A DNA stretch of 64,000 bases from Solimonas aquatica (lineage in GTDB: Bacteria > Pseudomonadota > Gammaproteobacteria > Nevskiales > Nevskiaceae), in NCBI RefSeq assembly GCF_900111015.1, contig NZ_FOFS01000001.1:124001-188000 (forward strand), given 5' to 3'. A model generated the notes under the pieces. The model did not search any database. It was not told the origin of the DNA and saw only the letters and a program-made list of their open reading frames with translations. A program made the translations under genes and the position numbers. Shown in pieces: positions 52,542 to 60,987 of the stretch. The first letter of the stretch is position 1. Each line of letters begins with the position of its first letter.

Positions 52542-53828
52542 TCAGCTCGATCCTGCGACCGCCACCGACTGCTGCGCCTGCAGTTCCGCCGTCAGCTGCC
52601 GCAGCCATTCGCCAGCCTGCGTGCGGGTTTCGTTGTAGCCCTGCGCCTTTTGCAGCGAAGCGACGGCGGACTTGAGATCGCCCAGGCGGTAATCCGCCAC
52701 CGCGATACGGAAATGCACATCGCCCGGCCGCTTGAGATTGCCCTTGGCCAGCGCGAGCTCCAGCATCTCCCTGGATTCCTTCCAGCGCTCCTGATCGCCA
52801 TACATGCCGCCGAGCCGGAAGTAGTATTCGCCGCGATCCGCCACCGCCGCGACCCGCTTGAGGGCGGCCTCGGCCTTGTCCGCTTCACGGGCATTGATCC
52901 AGGCATTGGCCACCGCTTCCAGCGACTTCTCGTCAGCCGGAATTTTCTCTTCGGCCAGCGCCTGCTCCATCAACAGACCGGCTTTCACCGGCACATCGAT
53001 GATCATGTAGATGTTGTAGAGATTGAACAGATCCGCCGGCTTGTTGATGAAGCCCTGCCGTTCGGCCAGCGCCATCACCGCCAGCGCCTGGGCCTTGTCG
53101 TCCATCTCCAGCAGCACGCCGGAGAGCTGCTTCCAGTAGTCCGGCTTGTCGGGCTTGAGCGAGATCAGCAGCAGCAGGGTCTCGGCGGCCTCGCGGTACT
53201 GCTTCATTTCGTATTGCGCGCCGAGCTTGAACTGCAGCCAGTTCTCCTTCGGGGCCTTGACCTTGGACAAGGCCAGATCCACTTGCGGAATGGCTTCCTC
53301 GTAGCGCTTCTGCTCGGCCAGGGCGCTGGCCAGGAACATATGCGCCTCCGGCGCCACCGTGCCGCAGGCCTGCGCCAGATACTGCTGCAGGGCCTGCGTG
53401 CCTTTCTCGTACTGGCCCGCCGCGACATAGAGCTGGCCGAGATTGAACTGCAGCTGCTCGCTCTGGTTCTGCGGCAGCACCTTGAACGCCAGCGCCTTGG
53501 CAAAGGCTTCGGCCGCCGGCAGATACGCTTCCTTGGCGCTGTAGGCCACGCCCAGGTTGTACTGGATCATGGCTTTGTCGAAAGGCTCGCCACGCTCGGT
53601 AAAGGCGCTGAGCTTGGCGATGGCCTCATCCTGCTTCTTCTGCGCGAGCAGGTCGGTGGCGCGGCGCACGGCATCGTAAGTGGCATCGCTCATCGAGGCC
53701 ACCGGCTGCGGCGGCGCGCCGCATTGTGCGGCGACCGGCTGTGCCTGTGCGTTGCCCGCGCAGGCCAGGCTCAGCAGCAGAGGAATCAGGCGGGACGAAA
53801 ACGAAGGAAGCTTGCGATTGACGATCAT
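52542..53828 (-). CDS. Periplasmic TPR-repeat protein of the TonB cassette
   Basis: A 428-residue exported protein (signal peptide to about residue 29) consisting of tetratricopeptide-like helical pairs: IQYNLGVAYSAKEAYLPAAEAFAKAL, LQFNLGQLYVAAGQYEKGTQALQQYL, AHMFLASALAEQKRYEEAIPQVDLAL and more. TPR arrays are protein-docking scaffolds. A TPR gene closes the ttpC-exbB-exbD-tonB cassettes of Vibrio and Shewanella type, where it is thought to assist energy transfer to particular receptors. The start at 53828 has GGCGGAG upstream. It lies 14 bases after tonB. Confidence 0.9.
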   Translation of the reverse strand: MIVNRKLPSFSSRLIPLLLSLACAGNAQAQPVAAQCGAPPQPVASMSDATYDAVRRATDLLAQKKQDEAIAKLSAFTERGEPFDKAMIQYNLGVAYSAKEAYLPAAEAFAKALAFKVLPQNQSEQLQFNLGQLYVAAGQYEKGTQALQQYLAQACGTVAPEAHMFLASALAEQKRYEEAIPQVDLALSKVKAPKENWLQFKLGAQYEMKQYREAAETLLLLISLKPDKPDYWKQLSGVLLEMDDKAQALAVMALAERQGFINKPADLFNLYNIYMIIDVPVKAGLLMEQALAEEKIPADEKSLEAVANAWINAREADKAEAALKRVAAVADRGEYYFRLGGMYGDQERWKESREMLELALAKGNLKRPGDVHFRIAVADYRLGDLKSAVASLQKAQGYNETRTQAGEWLRQLTAELQAQQSVAVAGSS

Positions 53829-53842
53829 GGCTGGTGCTCCGC

Positions 53843-54550
53843 CTACTTGTTCAGATCGAAGGCGATTCTTTGCGTGGCGACATAGTCCACCGGCACGCCA
53901 TCGACGACCTTGGGCTTGAAGCGCCACTTGAGCACCGCGGTGACGGCGGACGCATCGAACAGGCCCTTGGGTTTGGACTCGATGACCTTGGCGGCGCGCA
54001 CGCTGCCATCCGGCGCGATGGTCAGTTGCAGACGCACATAACCGGTGATGCCGGCGCGGCGCGCTTCGTTGGGATACATCGGGTTGACGCGCTGCAGCGG
54101 CACGGCATCGCTGTCGAACATATTGGCGCTGGCGCCGCCGCTGGCCGGGCCGCCGCTGTCGGCGCTGAGGTCCAGGCTGCCGGGCGCGGCGATGCCGGGG
54201 CCGCCCACCGGCGCATCGGTGGCCACCGACATCTTGGCGGGCGGCGGCGGCGACTTCGGCGGCGGCGGTGGCGGCGGCTTGCGGCGCTCGTTGGGCGTGA
54301 CATCGCTGTCGCGCTTCAGGCGCACGAAGTCGATGGTCTGCAACTGTTCCTTCTTCTGCGGACCCATGCCGCTGACGTGAATCACCGTGTGCATCAGCCA
54401 GAACAGCCCCAGGGACAGCGCCAGCGCGCCGCCGAAGGCCGGCATCCAGCCGCTGGGCCGGCGCACATCCCTGGAGCGCAGGATCTCGGCAAAGGTCTTG
54501 TGCGAGCTGGGGTCGGAGGGCAGGGGCATCTGATTCATCGGAATGGACAT
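53843..54550 (-). CDS. tonB: TonB energy-transducing protein
   Basis: A 235-residue protein: cytoplasmic start, one transmembrane helix (about 37-58), a Pro-rich periplasmic spacer (KPPPPPPPKSPPPPAK) and a C-terminal TonB domain (NPMYPNEARRAGITGYVRLQLTIAPDGSV, ALLKWRFKP-like end). It couples the proton motive force harvested by ExbB/ExbD to outer-membrane receptors. The short spacer resembles the TonB2 type of Vibrio and not long enteric TonB. Seven bases separate it from the second exbD gene. Confidence 0.94.
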   Translation of the reverse strand: MSIPMNQMPLPSDPSSHKTFAEILRSRDVRRPSGWMPAFGGALALSLGLFWLMHTVIHVSGMGPQKKEQLQTIDFVRLKRDSDVTPNERRKPPPPPPPKSPPPPAKMSVATDAPVGGPGIAAPGSLDLSADSGGPASGGASANMFDSDAVPLQRVNPMYPNEARRAGITGYVRLQLTIAPDGSVRAAKVIESKPKGLFDASAVTAVLKWRFKPKVVDGVPVDYVATQRIAFDLNK

Positions 54551-54557
54551 GGCGGCA

Positions 54558-54974
54558 TCAGCCTCCCGCCGGCGGTGCGGCGGCGATGGAGACTTCCTGG
54601 ATGCCGCCCTGCTTGACCTGATCCATCACCTTGGTCAGCACGCCGGTCTGAGAGTCCTTGTCGGCGATGATCACCACCGTATCCTCGGGACGTTCGATGT
54701 GCAGACGCTCGATGGCGGTACGCACATCGCGCACGTCGATGCGCTGCTTGTCCATCCAGACATCGCCGTTGGGACGGATGGCGATCAGGATGTTGCCGTT
54801 TTCCTTGTTCTCGGCGGTCAGTGCCTCGGGGCGCGTGACGGTGATGCCGGATTCCTTCACGAAGGAGGTGGTGATGATGAAGAAGATCAGCAGATTGAGG
54901 ACGAAGTCCAGCATCGGCGCGAGGTCGATGCCGGTGTCCTCGCTTTCATGTGCGGCGGCTCGGTGCGCTTGCAT
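54558..54974 (-). CDS. exbD: ExbD/TolR biopolymer transport protein, second copy
   Basis: A 138-residue protein with one transmembrane helix (IDLAPMLDFVLNLLIFFIITTSFV), including the proton-path aspartate in PMLDFVLN, and a periplasmic domain DTVVIIADKDSQTG. It pairs with ExbB in the proton channel. It is similar to, but not the same as, the ExbD encoded 21 bases upstream, so the channel may contain ExbD heterodimers. Confidence 0.93.
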   Translation of the reverse strand: MQAHRAAAHESEDTGIDLAPMLDFVLNLLIFFIITTSFVKESGITVTRPEALTAENKENGNILIAIRPNGDVWMDKQRIDVRDVRTAIERLHIERPEDTVVIIADKDSQTGVLTKVMDQVKQGGIQEVSIAAAPPAGG

Positions 54975-54995
54975 AATCGGCCTTTGAGTGGGTCT

Positions 54996-55415
54996 TCAGG
55001 AATTGGGTTGCGAAGCGGCGATGGACACGCCCATCACACCGCCCTGACGCACCTGGTCGATCACCGAGACCAGAATGCCGGTGGGCGCGTGGTTGTCGGC
55101 CACCACCACCACCGCGTCTTCGGGACGTTGGGCGTGCAGGCGTTCAATCGCGGCGCGCACCGAACGCTCGTCGGTGAGCTTGCGGTCCACCAGGATGTCG
55201 CCGCGCGCATCGATGGATACCACGATGCTGCTCGACTCCTTCTTCTCGGCGTTGGAGGCATTGGGCCGGCTGACCGTGATGCCCACTTCCTTGAGGAACA
55301 CCGCCGTGATGATGAAGAAGATGAGCAGATTGAGCACGAAGTCCAGCATCGGCGCGAGATCGATGCCGGTCTCGTCGCCCATTTCCACTCCGAGTCTGCG
55401 CTTGCGCAATCGCAT
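54996..55415 (-). CDS. exbD: ExbD/TolR biopolymer transport protein, first copy
   Basis: A 139-residue paralogue of the next gene: transmembrane helix IDLAPMLDFVLNLLIFFIITAVFL with the same aspartate, then periplasmic DAVVVVADNHAPTG. The two ExbD copies keep the same helix but differ in the cytoplasmic tip (RLRKRRLGVEMGDE here, QAHRAAAHESED there) and in the periplasmic domain. Gene order exbB-exbD-exbD-tonB is that of DUF3450-associated TonB cassettes. Confidence 0.93.
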   Translation of the reverse strand: MRLRKRRLGVEMGDETGIDLAPMLDFVLNLLIFFIITAVFLKEVGITVSRPNASNAEKKESSSIVVSIDARGDILVDRKLTDERSVRAAIERLHAQRPEDAVVVVADNHAPTGILVSVIDQVRQGGVMGVSIAASQPNS

Positions 55416-55430
55416 GATGGTTCCCGTTGA

Positions 55431-55952
55431 TCAGAAGCTGAAGCGGTCCGCGAGCCGCTCCGTCTCCAGACGGACGCGGCGGCGGAAGTAGTGCACGGGG
55501 TAGAGGCCGGAGATGCTCACCGCAAGGCCGGTGAGCGTGCAGATCATCGCCTCCGACACGCCGTTGGCCATCGAGCGCGCATCGGCCGAACCGCGGGCGG
55601 CCATGGCGTCGAAGACATTGAGCATGCCCGAGACCGTGCCCAGCAGACCCAGCAGCGGACACAGCGGCACCAGCACGCGCAGCAGCTGGATGTTGGCCGA
55701 CATGCCGGAGTTGAGCGTGGAGATCATCGCCTTGCGGATCTGGTGCGCGATCCAGCTGCTGCGCTCCGGACGCGCCTGCCATTCCATCAGCAGGCGCTCG
55801 GTCTGGCGCGGCAGCACGCCGGTGAAGAACCAGTAGCGCTCGATCACCAGGGTCCACATCACCAGGCAGGCGGTGAAGATCGCCATCACCACCGGCCCGC
55901 CCAGGTGGCGCATCTCCACCATGGCCTCGTAGGGGGCGAGCAGATCAGCCAT
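55431..55952 (-). CDS. exbB: ExbB/TolQ/MotA-family proton channel
   Basis: A 173-residue ExbB with three transmembrane helices: VVMAIFTACLVMWTLVIERYWF near the N-terminus and LLRVLVPLCPLLGLLGTVSGMLNVF and GVSEAMICTLTGLAVSISGLYPVHYF later. It makes the pentameric channel around ExbD. It is shorter than E. coli ExbB (244) and matches the ExbB2 type found with TtpC. Its start overlaps the ttpC-like stop by eight bases, showing translational coupling. Confidence 0.93.
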   Translation of the reverse strand: MADLLAPYEAMVEMRHLGGPVVMAIFTACLVMWTLVIERYWFFTGVLPRQTERLLMEWQARPERSSWIAHQIRKAMISTLNSGMSANIQLLRVLVPLCPLLGLLGTVSGMLNVFDAMAARGSADARSMANGVSEAMICTLTGLAVSISGLYPVHYFRRRVRLETERLADRFSF

Positions 55953-57327
55953 GGCGCGCCGCCTCCAGGCGACCGGCCAGCAGGCCCGTGCTCTGCTCGT
56001 CGAGAATCTGCAGGATGGACTTGGAGATCGAGGTCAGCCAGGCGTTGGCGAACAGCAGCGGGATGGCGATGCCCAGGCCCAGCACGGTGGCGATCATGGC
56101 CTGCGAGATGCCGGCGGCCATCAGCTTGGGATCGGAGGAGCCCGATTCGGTGATGCTCTGGAAGGTCACGATCATGCCGACCACGGTGCCGATCAGGCCG
56201 AGCAGGGGACCCGCGGCCACCGCCAGGCGCAGGAAGGACTGGAAGCGTTCCAGCTTCGGCGCCTCCTTGAGCACGGCCTCGGAGATGCGCAGTTCCACGA
56301 TTTCGGCGTCCTCTTCGAGCTTGGCGGCGCTCCCCTGGAAGGTGGCCAGCACGCGGCCCAGCGGGTTGTCCGTCTTGGGCGACTCGATGCTGGCGAGCTG
56401 CAGCTTGACCCGGGCACGCACCATCATCAGATAGGTGAACTGATAGATCGCAAGACCCGCGCCAATCAGGCCGACGAGGATGATGATGTAGCCCACCGCC
56501 TCACCACGGTCGATGCGCTCCTTGATGTTGGGACGCTGCGAGTAGATCGACAGCAGCACGCCGCGGGTGGGATCGACCATCGCGCGCACGAAGCCGGACT
56601 TGGCTTCCTCCACTTCCTCCGCCGCGTCGGTGAACTTGGACGTGGGCTGACGCGCCATGACCGCCAGCTGGCCCTGCGTGGACAGATAGCTCAGGTACTT
56701 GCCGCCGGTGCTGGCGGTGAACGGACCCACGCGCACCACGCTGGCCGGCACCGGCTTGCCGTCCGGCATCACCACCTTGGTCTGATAACGCACCACCTTG
56801 CCGCTCTCGGTCATCTCGCGCTGCATCTCGAACCAGAAGCGCTCCAGCACTTCGATCGAGGGCAGGGCCTTGCTCTGTGCCAGCTCGGTCACGAAGTCCT
56901 GACGCTTGGGGAACTGCGCGCTGATGATCGAGGTGCGCACCACGGAGGAAAAGTCGTTGGCCACCTGACGCACCACGCCGAACATCTCGCCGAGATTGCC
57001 GGCGCGCGCTTCCAGCTCCGCCGTCAGCTCGCCCAGGCGCTTCTCATTGGCGTCGAAGCCGCCGGTCAGCGCCGCGCCGCGCTTGCGCTCGGCGGCGAGT
57101 TCGGCCTTGGCCTCGGCCAGCAGTGCGGCCTGCTTGTCGCGGGCGGCGGCAAAGCGCGATTCGCGTTCGGCATTGAGGCTGGCTTCCTGATCCCGTGAGT
57201 TCAGGGTCTGCTGCAGGAGCTCGTCGAGATTGCCCGGCGCAGCGGCGGATGCACAGGTGCTGAACGCCGATGCACCGAAGGCGAGCGCGAGGCCGATGAG
57301 CGTCGCTTTGAATGGCGCGCGGAACAT
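55945..57327 (-). CDS. TtpC-like protein: periplasmic coiled coil fused to a MotA/TolQ/ExbB channel
   Basis: A 460-residue protein. A signal-like N-terminus to about residue 29 is followed by a periplasmic region of about 240 residues that opens with a coiled coil (AALLAEAKAELAAERKRG). The rest is an ExbB-type module with three transmembrane segments (GYIIILVGLIGAGLAIYQF, AVAAGPLLGLIGTVVGMIVTF, MIATVLGLGIAIPLLFANAW). In Vibrio, TtpC is needed for TonB2-dependent uptake and spans the periplasm toward the outer membrane. The start codon overlaps the stop of the DUF3450 gene (TAATG). Confidence 0.9.
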   Translation of the reverse strand: MFRAPFKATLIGLALAFGASAFSTCASAAAPGNLDELLQQTLNSRDQEASLNAERESRFAAARDKQAALLAEAKAELAAERKRGAALTGGFDANEKRLGELTAELEARAGNLGEMFGVVRQVANDFSSVVRTSIISAQFPKRQDFVTELAQSKALPSIEVLERFWFEMQREMTESGKVVRYQTKVVMPDGKPVPASVVRVGPFTASTGGKYLSYLSTQGQLAVMARQPTSKFTDAAEEVEEAKSGFVRAMVDPTRGVLLSIYSQRPNIKERIDRGEAVGYIIILVGLIGAGLAIYQFTYLMMVRARVKLQLASIESPKTDNPLGRVLATFQGSAAKLEEDAEIVELRISEAVLKEAPKLERFQSFLRLAVAAGPLLGLIGTVVGMIVTFQSITESGSSDPKLMAAGISQAMIATVLGLGIAIPLLFANAWLTSISKSILQILDEQSTGLLAGRLEAARHG

Positions 57328-58100
57328 TACTTGATCTCCTTGGCAGCGGGAACGGCAACCGCGAGAAAGTCAGGCGCGGCTTGCTTCTTGGCGATTTTCA
57401 GACCGGCCTTGATGTCGTCGCCGTACTCCGGCGCGGCCACCCATTTGCGGGCACCGGCATCCCAGTAGCCGGTTTCCTTGCCGTCGAGCGTCTGGTAGAG
57501 CAGAGCGACACGGCCGGCGCGCAGGAAGTCCACGGTCTTCTCGCCCACCTTGCCCTGATAGGCCTCGATGGTGCGGCCGTACTCCATCTCGATCTGATAG
57601 GCCTCGACCACGCGCCGGTACTTCTCGGCCAGCGAGACGTCGGCGCGGCTCATCATCTCCTTGAGCCCGGCGATGCGCTTGGCGCGCTCCTCCGGCAGGA
57701 AGGGCATGTCCAGGCTCACGAACTTTTCCAGCGTGGCCAGCATGCGGGTGACCATGGGCAGTGCATCGCGCGCGGTCTGGCCCACCTCATCGAGCTGCTT
57801 CTGCAGCGAGGCCAGCTCTTCGTTCTGCGACTTCACCTGGATGGCGAGCTGATCGTTGTAGGATTTCAGGCTCTGCTGCTCAGCCAAAACCTGACGGTAC
57901 TCCGCCAGCATGCCGCTGGCCTCGTCGTCGAGCTTGGTGACCTTGGCCTGCGAAGCCTTGGCGGCTTCCTCGTTGCGGGTCTGTTCGCTGATCACCGTCT
58001 TGACCTTCTCGTGCTCGACGGCGCCGGCGAGCTGCGAGGCGGACAGCGCGCATACCGCTGCTGCAATCAGACCGACACGATGTTTATGCATGAAAAACAT
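57327..58100 (-). CDS. DUF3450-family periplasmic coiled-coil protein
   Basis: A 257-residue exported protein (signal peptide to about residue 26, LAGA). The first half is a long coiled coil (ASQAKVTKLDDEASGMLAEYRQVLAEQQ), and the second holds MPFLPEERAKRIAGLKEMMSRADVSLAEKYRRVVEAYQIEMEYGRTIEAY, typical of DUF3450. The family is nearly always the first gene of ttpC-exbB-exbD-tonB cassettes, and its exact role is unknown. The start at 58100 has GGGAG at about ten bases; an ATG three codons later is possible. It lies 17 bases after the receptor gene. Confidence 0.9.
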   Translation of the reverse strand: MFFMHKHRVGLIAAAVCALSASQLAGAVEHEKVKTVISEQTRNEEAAKASQAKVTKLDDEASGMLAEYRQVLAEQQSLKSYNDQLAIQVKSQNEELASLQKQLDEVGQTARDALPMVTRMLATLEKFVSLDMPFLPEERAKRIAGLKEMMSRADVSLAEKYRRVVEAYQIEMEYGRTIEAYQGKVGEKTVDFLRAGRVALLYQTLDGKETGYWDAGARKWVAAPEYGDDIKAGLKIAKKQAAPDFLAVAVPAAKEIK

Positions 58101-58117
58101 GAAGTGCTGCTCCCGGA

Positions 58118-60874
58118 TCAGAAATCCATCTTCAGGGTGAATTCGAGGCGACGGCCCGGCATTACCGATACAAGATTGGTGCCGGTATCGGAGTTGCGCG
58201 CGCGAAAGTAAATCTCGTCGAACAGGTTGTAGGCGTTGAGCTTGAACTGCCATTTGCGCCAGTCGTAGGTCATGGCGGCGTTGGCGGTGGTGGACTGCGG
58301 CAGCTTCATGCGCTGCAGGCGGTCGGCGTACACCGAGGAGAACCAGGTGCCGCCGAACATCAGGCCCACGCCGTTGTCGAAGTTGTAGTTGAGGTTGAGG
58401 CTGGCCTGCTTGTCCGGCGTGCCGGTGCGCTTGCGGTAGCCCTTCAGCACATCGGCCGGAATGTTCATCTGCACGCGGCCGCCGTAGAGGAAGGCCTCGG
58501 CCGGATAGACCAGATTGCCGGCGGAGTCGTAGACGTCCTGGAAGCCCAGATCGCGGCCGTTGAATTCATACGCGCCGGACTGATCGACGATGTACTCGGC
58601 CTTCTGCAGCACGGCATAGCCCTGCACCGAGAAATGCTTGTCCGGATTCCACTTCAGCTCCACCTCGGTGCCCTTGGTCTCGGTGCTGGAGACTTCGGCG
58701 CTGGCGGTGGGATCGGCGGCGCTGGAGATGTCGGTGCGGGTCTGCTTGTAGTTGGCGACGGTGAGGAACAGGCGGTCGTTGAACCAGCCCGCCTTCAGGC
58801 CGTACTCCACCAGGGTGGCATCGCCGATATGGCCGCCCGGTGCCGCGACGGTGTCGTAGACCATGATGTTGTTGGCGCCGTCCAGCGAGACGCTGGAGAT
58901 GGCGCGGGTGAAGTAGGGGCGCAGGCCCAGCGGCAGCTTCTGCGAGATCGAGAAGCTCCAGGACTTGCCGCCGTCCCAGCCGTGAATCGTGCGTTCCGGC
59001 AGATAGCTCGCGGTGGTGGCGTTGCTGGCGTTTTCGTTGAATCGGCGGAAATCGGTGGCCTTGGCGCGCGAGCGGTCGTAACGCGCGCCCAGCACCACAT
59101 TGGTGTTCTTGAAGATGTCGATGTCGAACATCAGGCCGGCGCCGAATTCGTTGAAGGCGCTCCAGCGCGCAGTGGTCACCGGTGCGCCGGTTTCGAAGCT
59201 TTCGTTGTCGAGCTGGTTCCAGAAGATGGTGTTGGGATAGTGATTGCCCTTGCGGAACATCACGTCCTGGCGATAGTCGAAGTCGCCGCCGGAGCTGCGG
59301 ATCTCGCCGGCGGTGCGGCGGTAGTTGAGCGAGGCCAGGCTGTTGACGCGCAGCCACTGCGGCAGAATCTCGTCGGGAATGCGCTGCGTGAAGGTGATCT
59401 TCTCTTCCCACAGGCGGATGTCCTGCTTTTCGCCATAGGGCAGATAGGAGTTCTTGAAGGAATCGAGATGATCCATGAAGAACTGGCTCTTCACCGTCGA
59501 GTCCGGATTCTTGTCGTAGACCAGATCGAAGAACAGCAGGCCGAGCTTGGCGTCCTGGATGCGTTCGTAGGAGCCGTTGCGGTGATAGTTGACCGGCACC
59601 AGCGAGATGGTGCGCGGATCCAGCGCAAAGCCGATCGGCAGCTGCTGGGAAGAGGTGGCCGAACCCGGCTTGGGGCCGCCGCGACCGGCGGCGAGCATCG
59701 CCTGTCCCTGCGGGCTGGCAGCGAGTTCCGGATTGGCCTGAATGGCGTCGTAGAGCAGGGTGGGAATGCCCGGAATCTTCGGAAAGTCGTCGGGACGGCA
59801 CAGACCGTAGGAGCAGGTCGGCCAGTTGAAGGTCTGGTTGAGCGGGCGGTTGCCGCCGCTGACGTTGCCACGGATCGGCGAGTTGGCATGCGTTTCACGA
59901 AAGCCCACCGCACCGTCGCCGGCGCCGAGCAGGCTGCCGTTGAGTGATGCGCCGGAATCGAGATTCACCAGCGGCTGGCCGGAGATGTACACGCCACGAT
60001 CGATCAAGGCCTGCGTGGCGCGGTTCATGTACGCGCCGGAGGTGATCGAGTTCTGGATCTGCGTGCCGGTTTCCAGACGGAACGGACCGAGGAAATTGTC
60101 CAGCGAGAAAGTGGCCTGCAGGATGCGCTGCTGCGCGCCGACCTTGTCGACGAAGCTGCCGGAGTTTTCCACCAGACCGTAGATGTAGAAGCCGCCGTTG
60201 CGGTCCAGGACATTGATCGGGCCGCCCGCACCGGCGGAGATTTCCGACTTGGAGTAGTCGCCGCCCACCATCTGCGCAAAGCCGGTGAGCTTGTCGGCGT
60301 AGGCGCCCATCTTGGCGCGTCCGGACTTCGGTGTGAGATTGCTGTAACCGCCGATCTTGCCCATGCCGTAGATCGGCGAGGGCGGACCCTTGATGACTTC
60401 AATGGAATCCATCGCCGCCAGCGAGGTGCGTGCATGGCCCTGCATGTTGATGCGCTTCATGCCGCGGAAGTACATGTCGGCGGCCACACCGCGGACGTTG
60501 ATGCCACCTTGCAGACCGTAGCGCGTGGTGGTGAAAGTGCCGGGCACCACGCGGGTGAGATCGTCCACGGAAGAGATGCCCATCAGGCTCAGCTGCTCGG
60601 AGCTGACGAAGGATACGGTGCGCGGCGTTTCCAGAATCGGCTTGGTGAAGCCGATCGAAGAGCCCGTGGACTCGTTGACCAGCGAACTCAAGGCATCCTC
60701 GGTGACCACCATGTCGCTGAGCGAAGAACCTTCCGTGGCGACGGGGGTGGCGGCTGCCTTGTCGGTCTGTGCCTGTACGGCGCCGCTTGCCGTGAACGCG
60801 GCAATCGCAAGGGCGATATCGCTCAGAGCGAAGCGGAATGTCCCTTGGCGGGGCTTACGCAGAGGTTGACGCAT
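58118..60874 (-). CDS. TonB-dependent receptor without signalling domain
   Basis: A 918-residue outer-membrane receptor. The signal peptide ends near residue 36 (AVQAQ). A TonB box-like DMVVTED precedes the plug (about 60-215), which contains PRTVSFVSSEQLSLMGISSVDDLTRVVPGT and IEVIKGPPSPIYGMGKIGGYSNLTPKSGR. The 22-strand barrel ends with FNAYNLFDEIYFRARNSDTGTNLVSVMPGRRLEFTLKMDF. The plug is of siderophore-receptor type, but loop sequences do not reveal the ligand. The start at 60874 has GGAGATG upstream. The 113 bases before it contain a small inverted repeat (GCGCTTG at 60897-60903 with CAAGCGC at 60912-60918), possibly regulatory. Confidence 0.93.
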   Translation of the reverse strand: MRQPLRKPRQGTFRFALSDIALAIAAFTASGAVQAQTDKAAATPVATEGSSLSDMVVTEDALSSLVNESTGSSIGFTKPILETPRTVSFVSSEQLSLMGISSVDDLTRVVPGTFTTTRYGLQGGINVRGVAADMYFRGMKRINMQGHARTSLAAMDSIEVIKGPPSPIYGMGKIGGYSNLTPKSGRAKMGAYADKLTGFAQMVGGDYSKSEISAGAGGPINVLDRNGGFYIYGLVENSGSFVDKVGAQQRILQATFSLDNFLGPFRLETGTQIQNSITSGAYMNRATQALIDRGVYISGQPLVNLDSGASLNGSLLGAGDGAVGFRETHANSPIRGNVSGGNRPLNQTFNWPTCSYGLCRPDDFPKIPGIPTLLYDAIQANPELAASPQGQAMLAAGRGGPKPGSATSSQQLPIGFALDPRTISLVPVNYHRNGSYERIQDAKLGLLFFDLVYDKNPDSTVKSQFFMDHLDSFKNSYLPYGEKQDIRLWEEKITFTQRIPDEILPQWLRVNSLASLNYRRTAGEIRSSGGDFDYRQDVMFRKGNHYPNTIFWNQLDNESFETGAPVTTARWSAFNEFGAGLMFDIDIFKNTNVVLGARYDRSRAKATDFRRFNENASNATTASYLPERTIHGWDGGKSWSFSISQKLPLGLRPYFTRAISSVSLDGANNIMVYDTVAAPGGHIGDATLVEYGLKAGWFNDRLFLTVANYKQTRTDISSAADPTASAEVSSTETKGTEVELKWNPDKHFSVQGYAVLQKAEYIVDQSGAYEFNGRDLGFQDVYDSAGNLVYPAEAFLYGGRVQMNIPADVLKGYRKRTGTPDKQASLNLNYNFDNGVGLMFGGTWFSSVYADRLQRMKLPQSTTANAAMTYDWRKWQFKLNAYNLFDEIYFRARNSDTGTNLVSVMPGRRLEFTLKMDF

Positions 60875-60987
60875 ATCATCTCCGTTGAAGAGGCAGGCGC
60901 TTGTCACTGGTCAAGCGCTGTATTCGGAGAATCAGACGTGACCTTGCGTGGTCTCCCCTACCTGAGGGTGCACGTCGGCGCCGCTGC

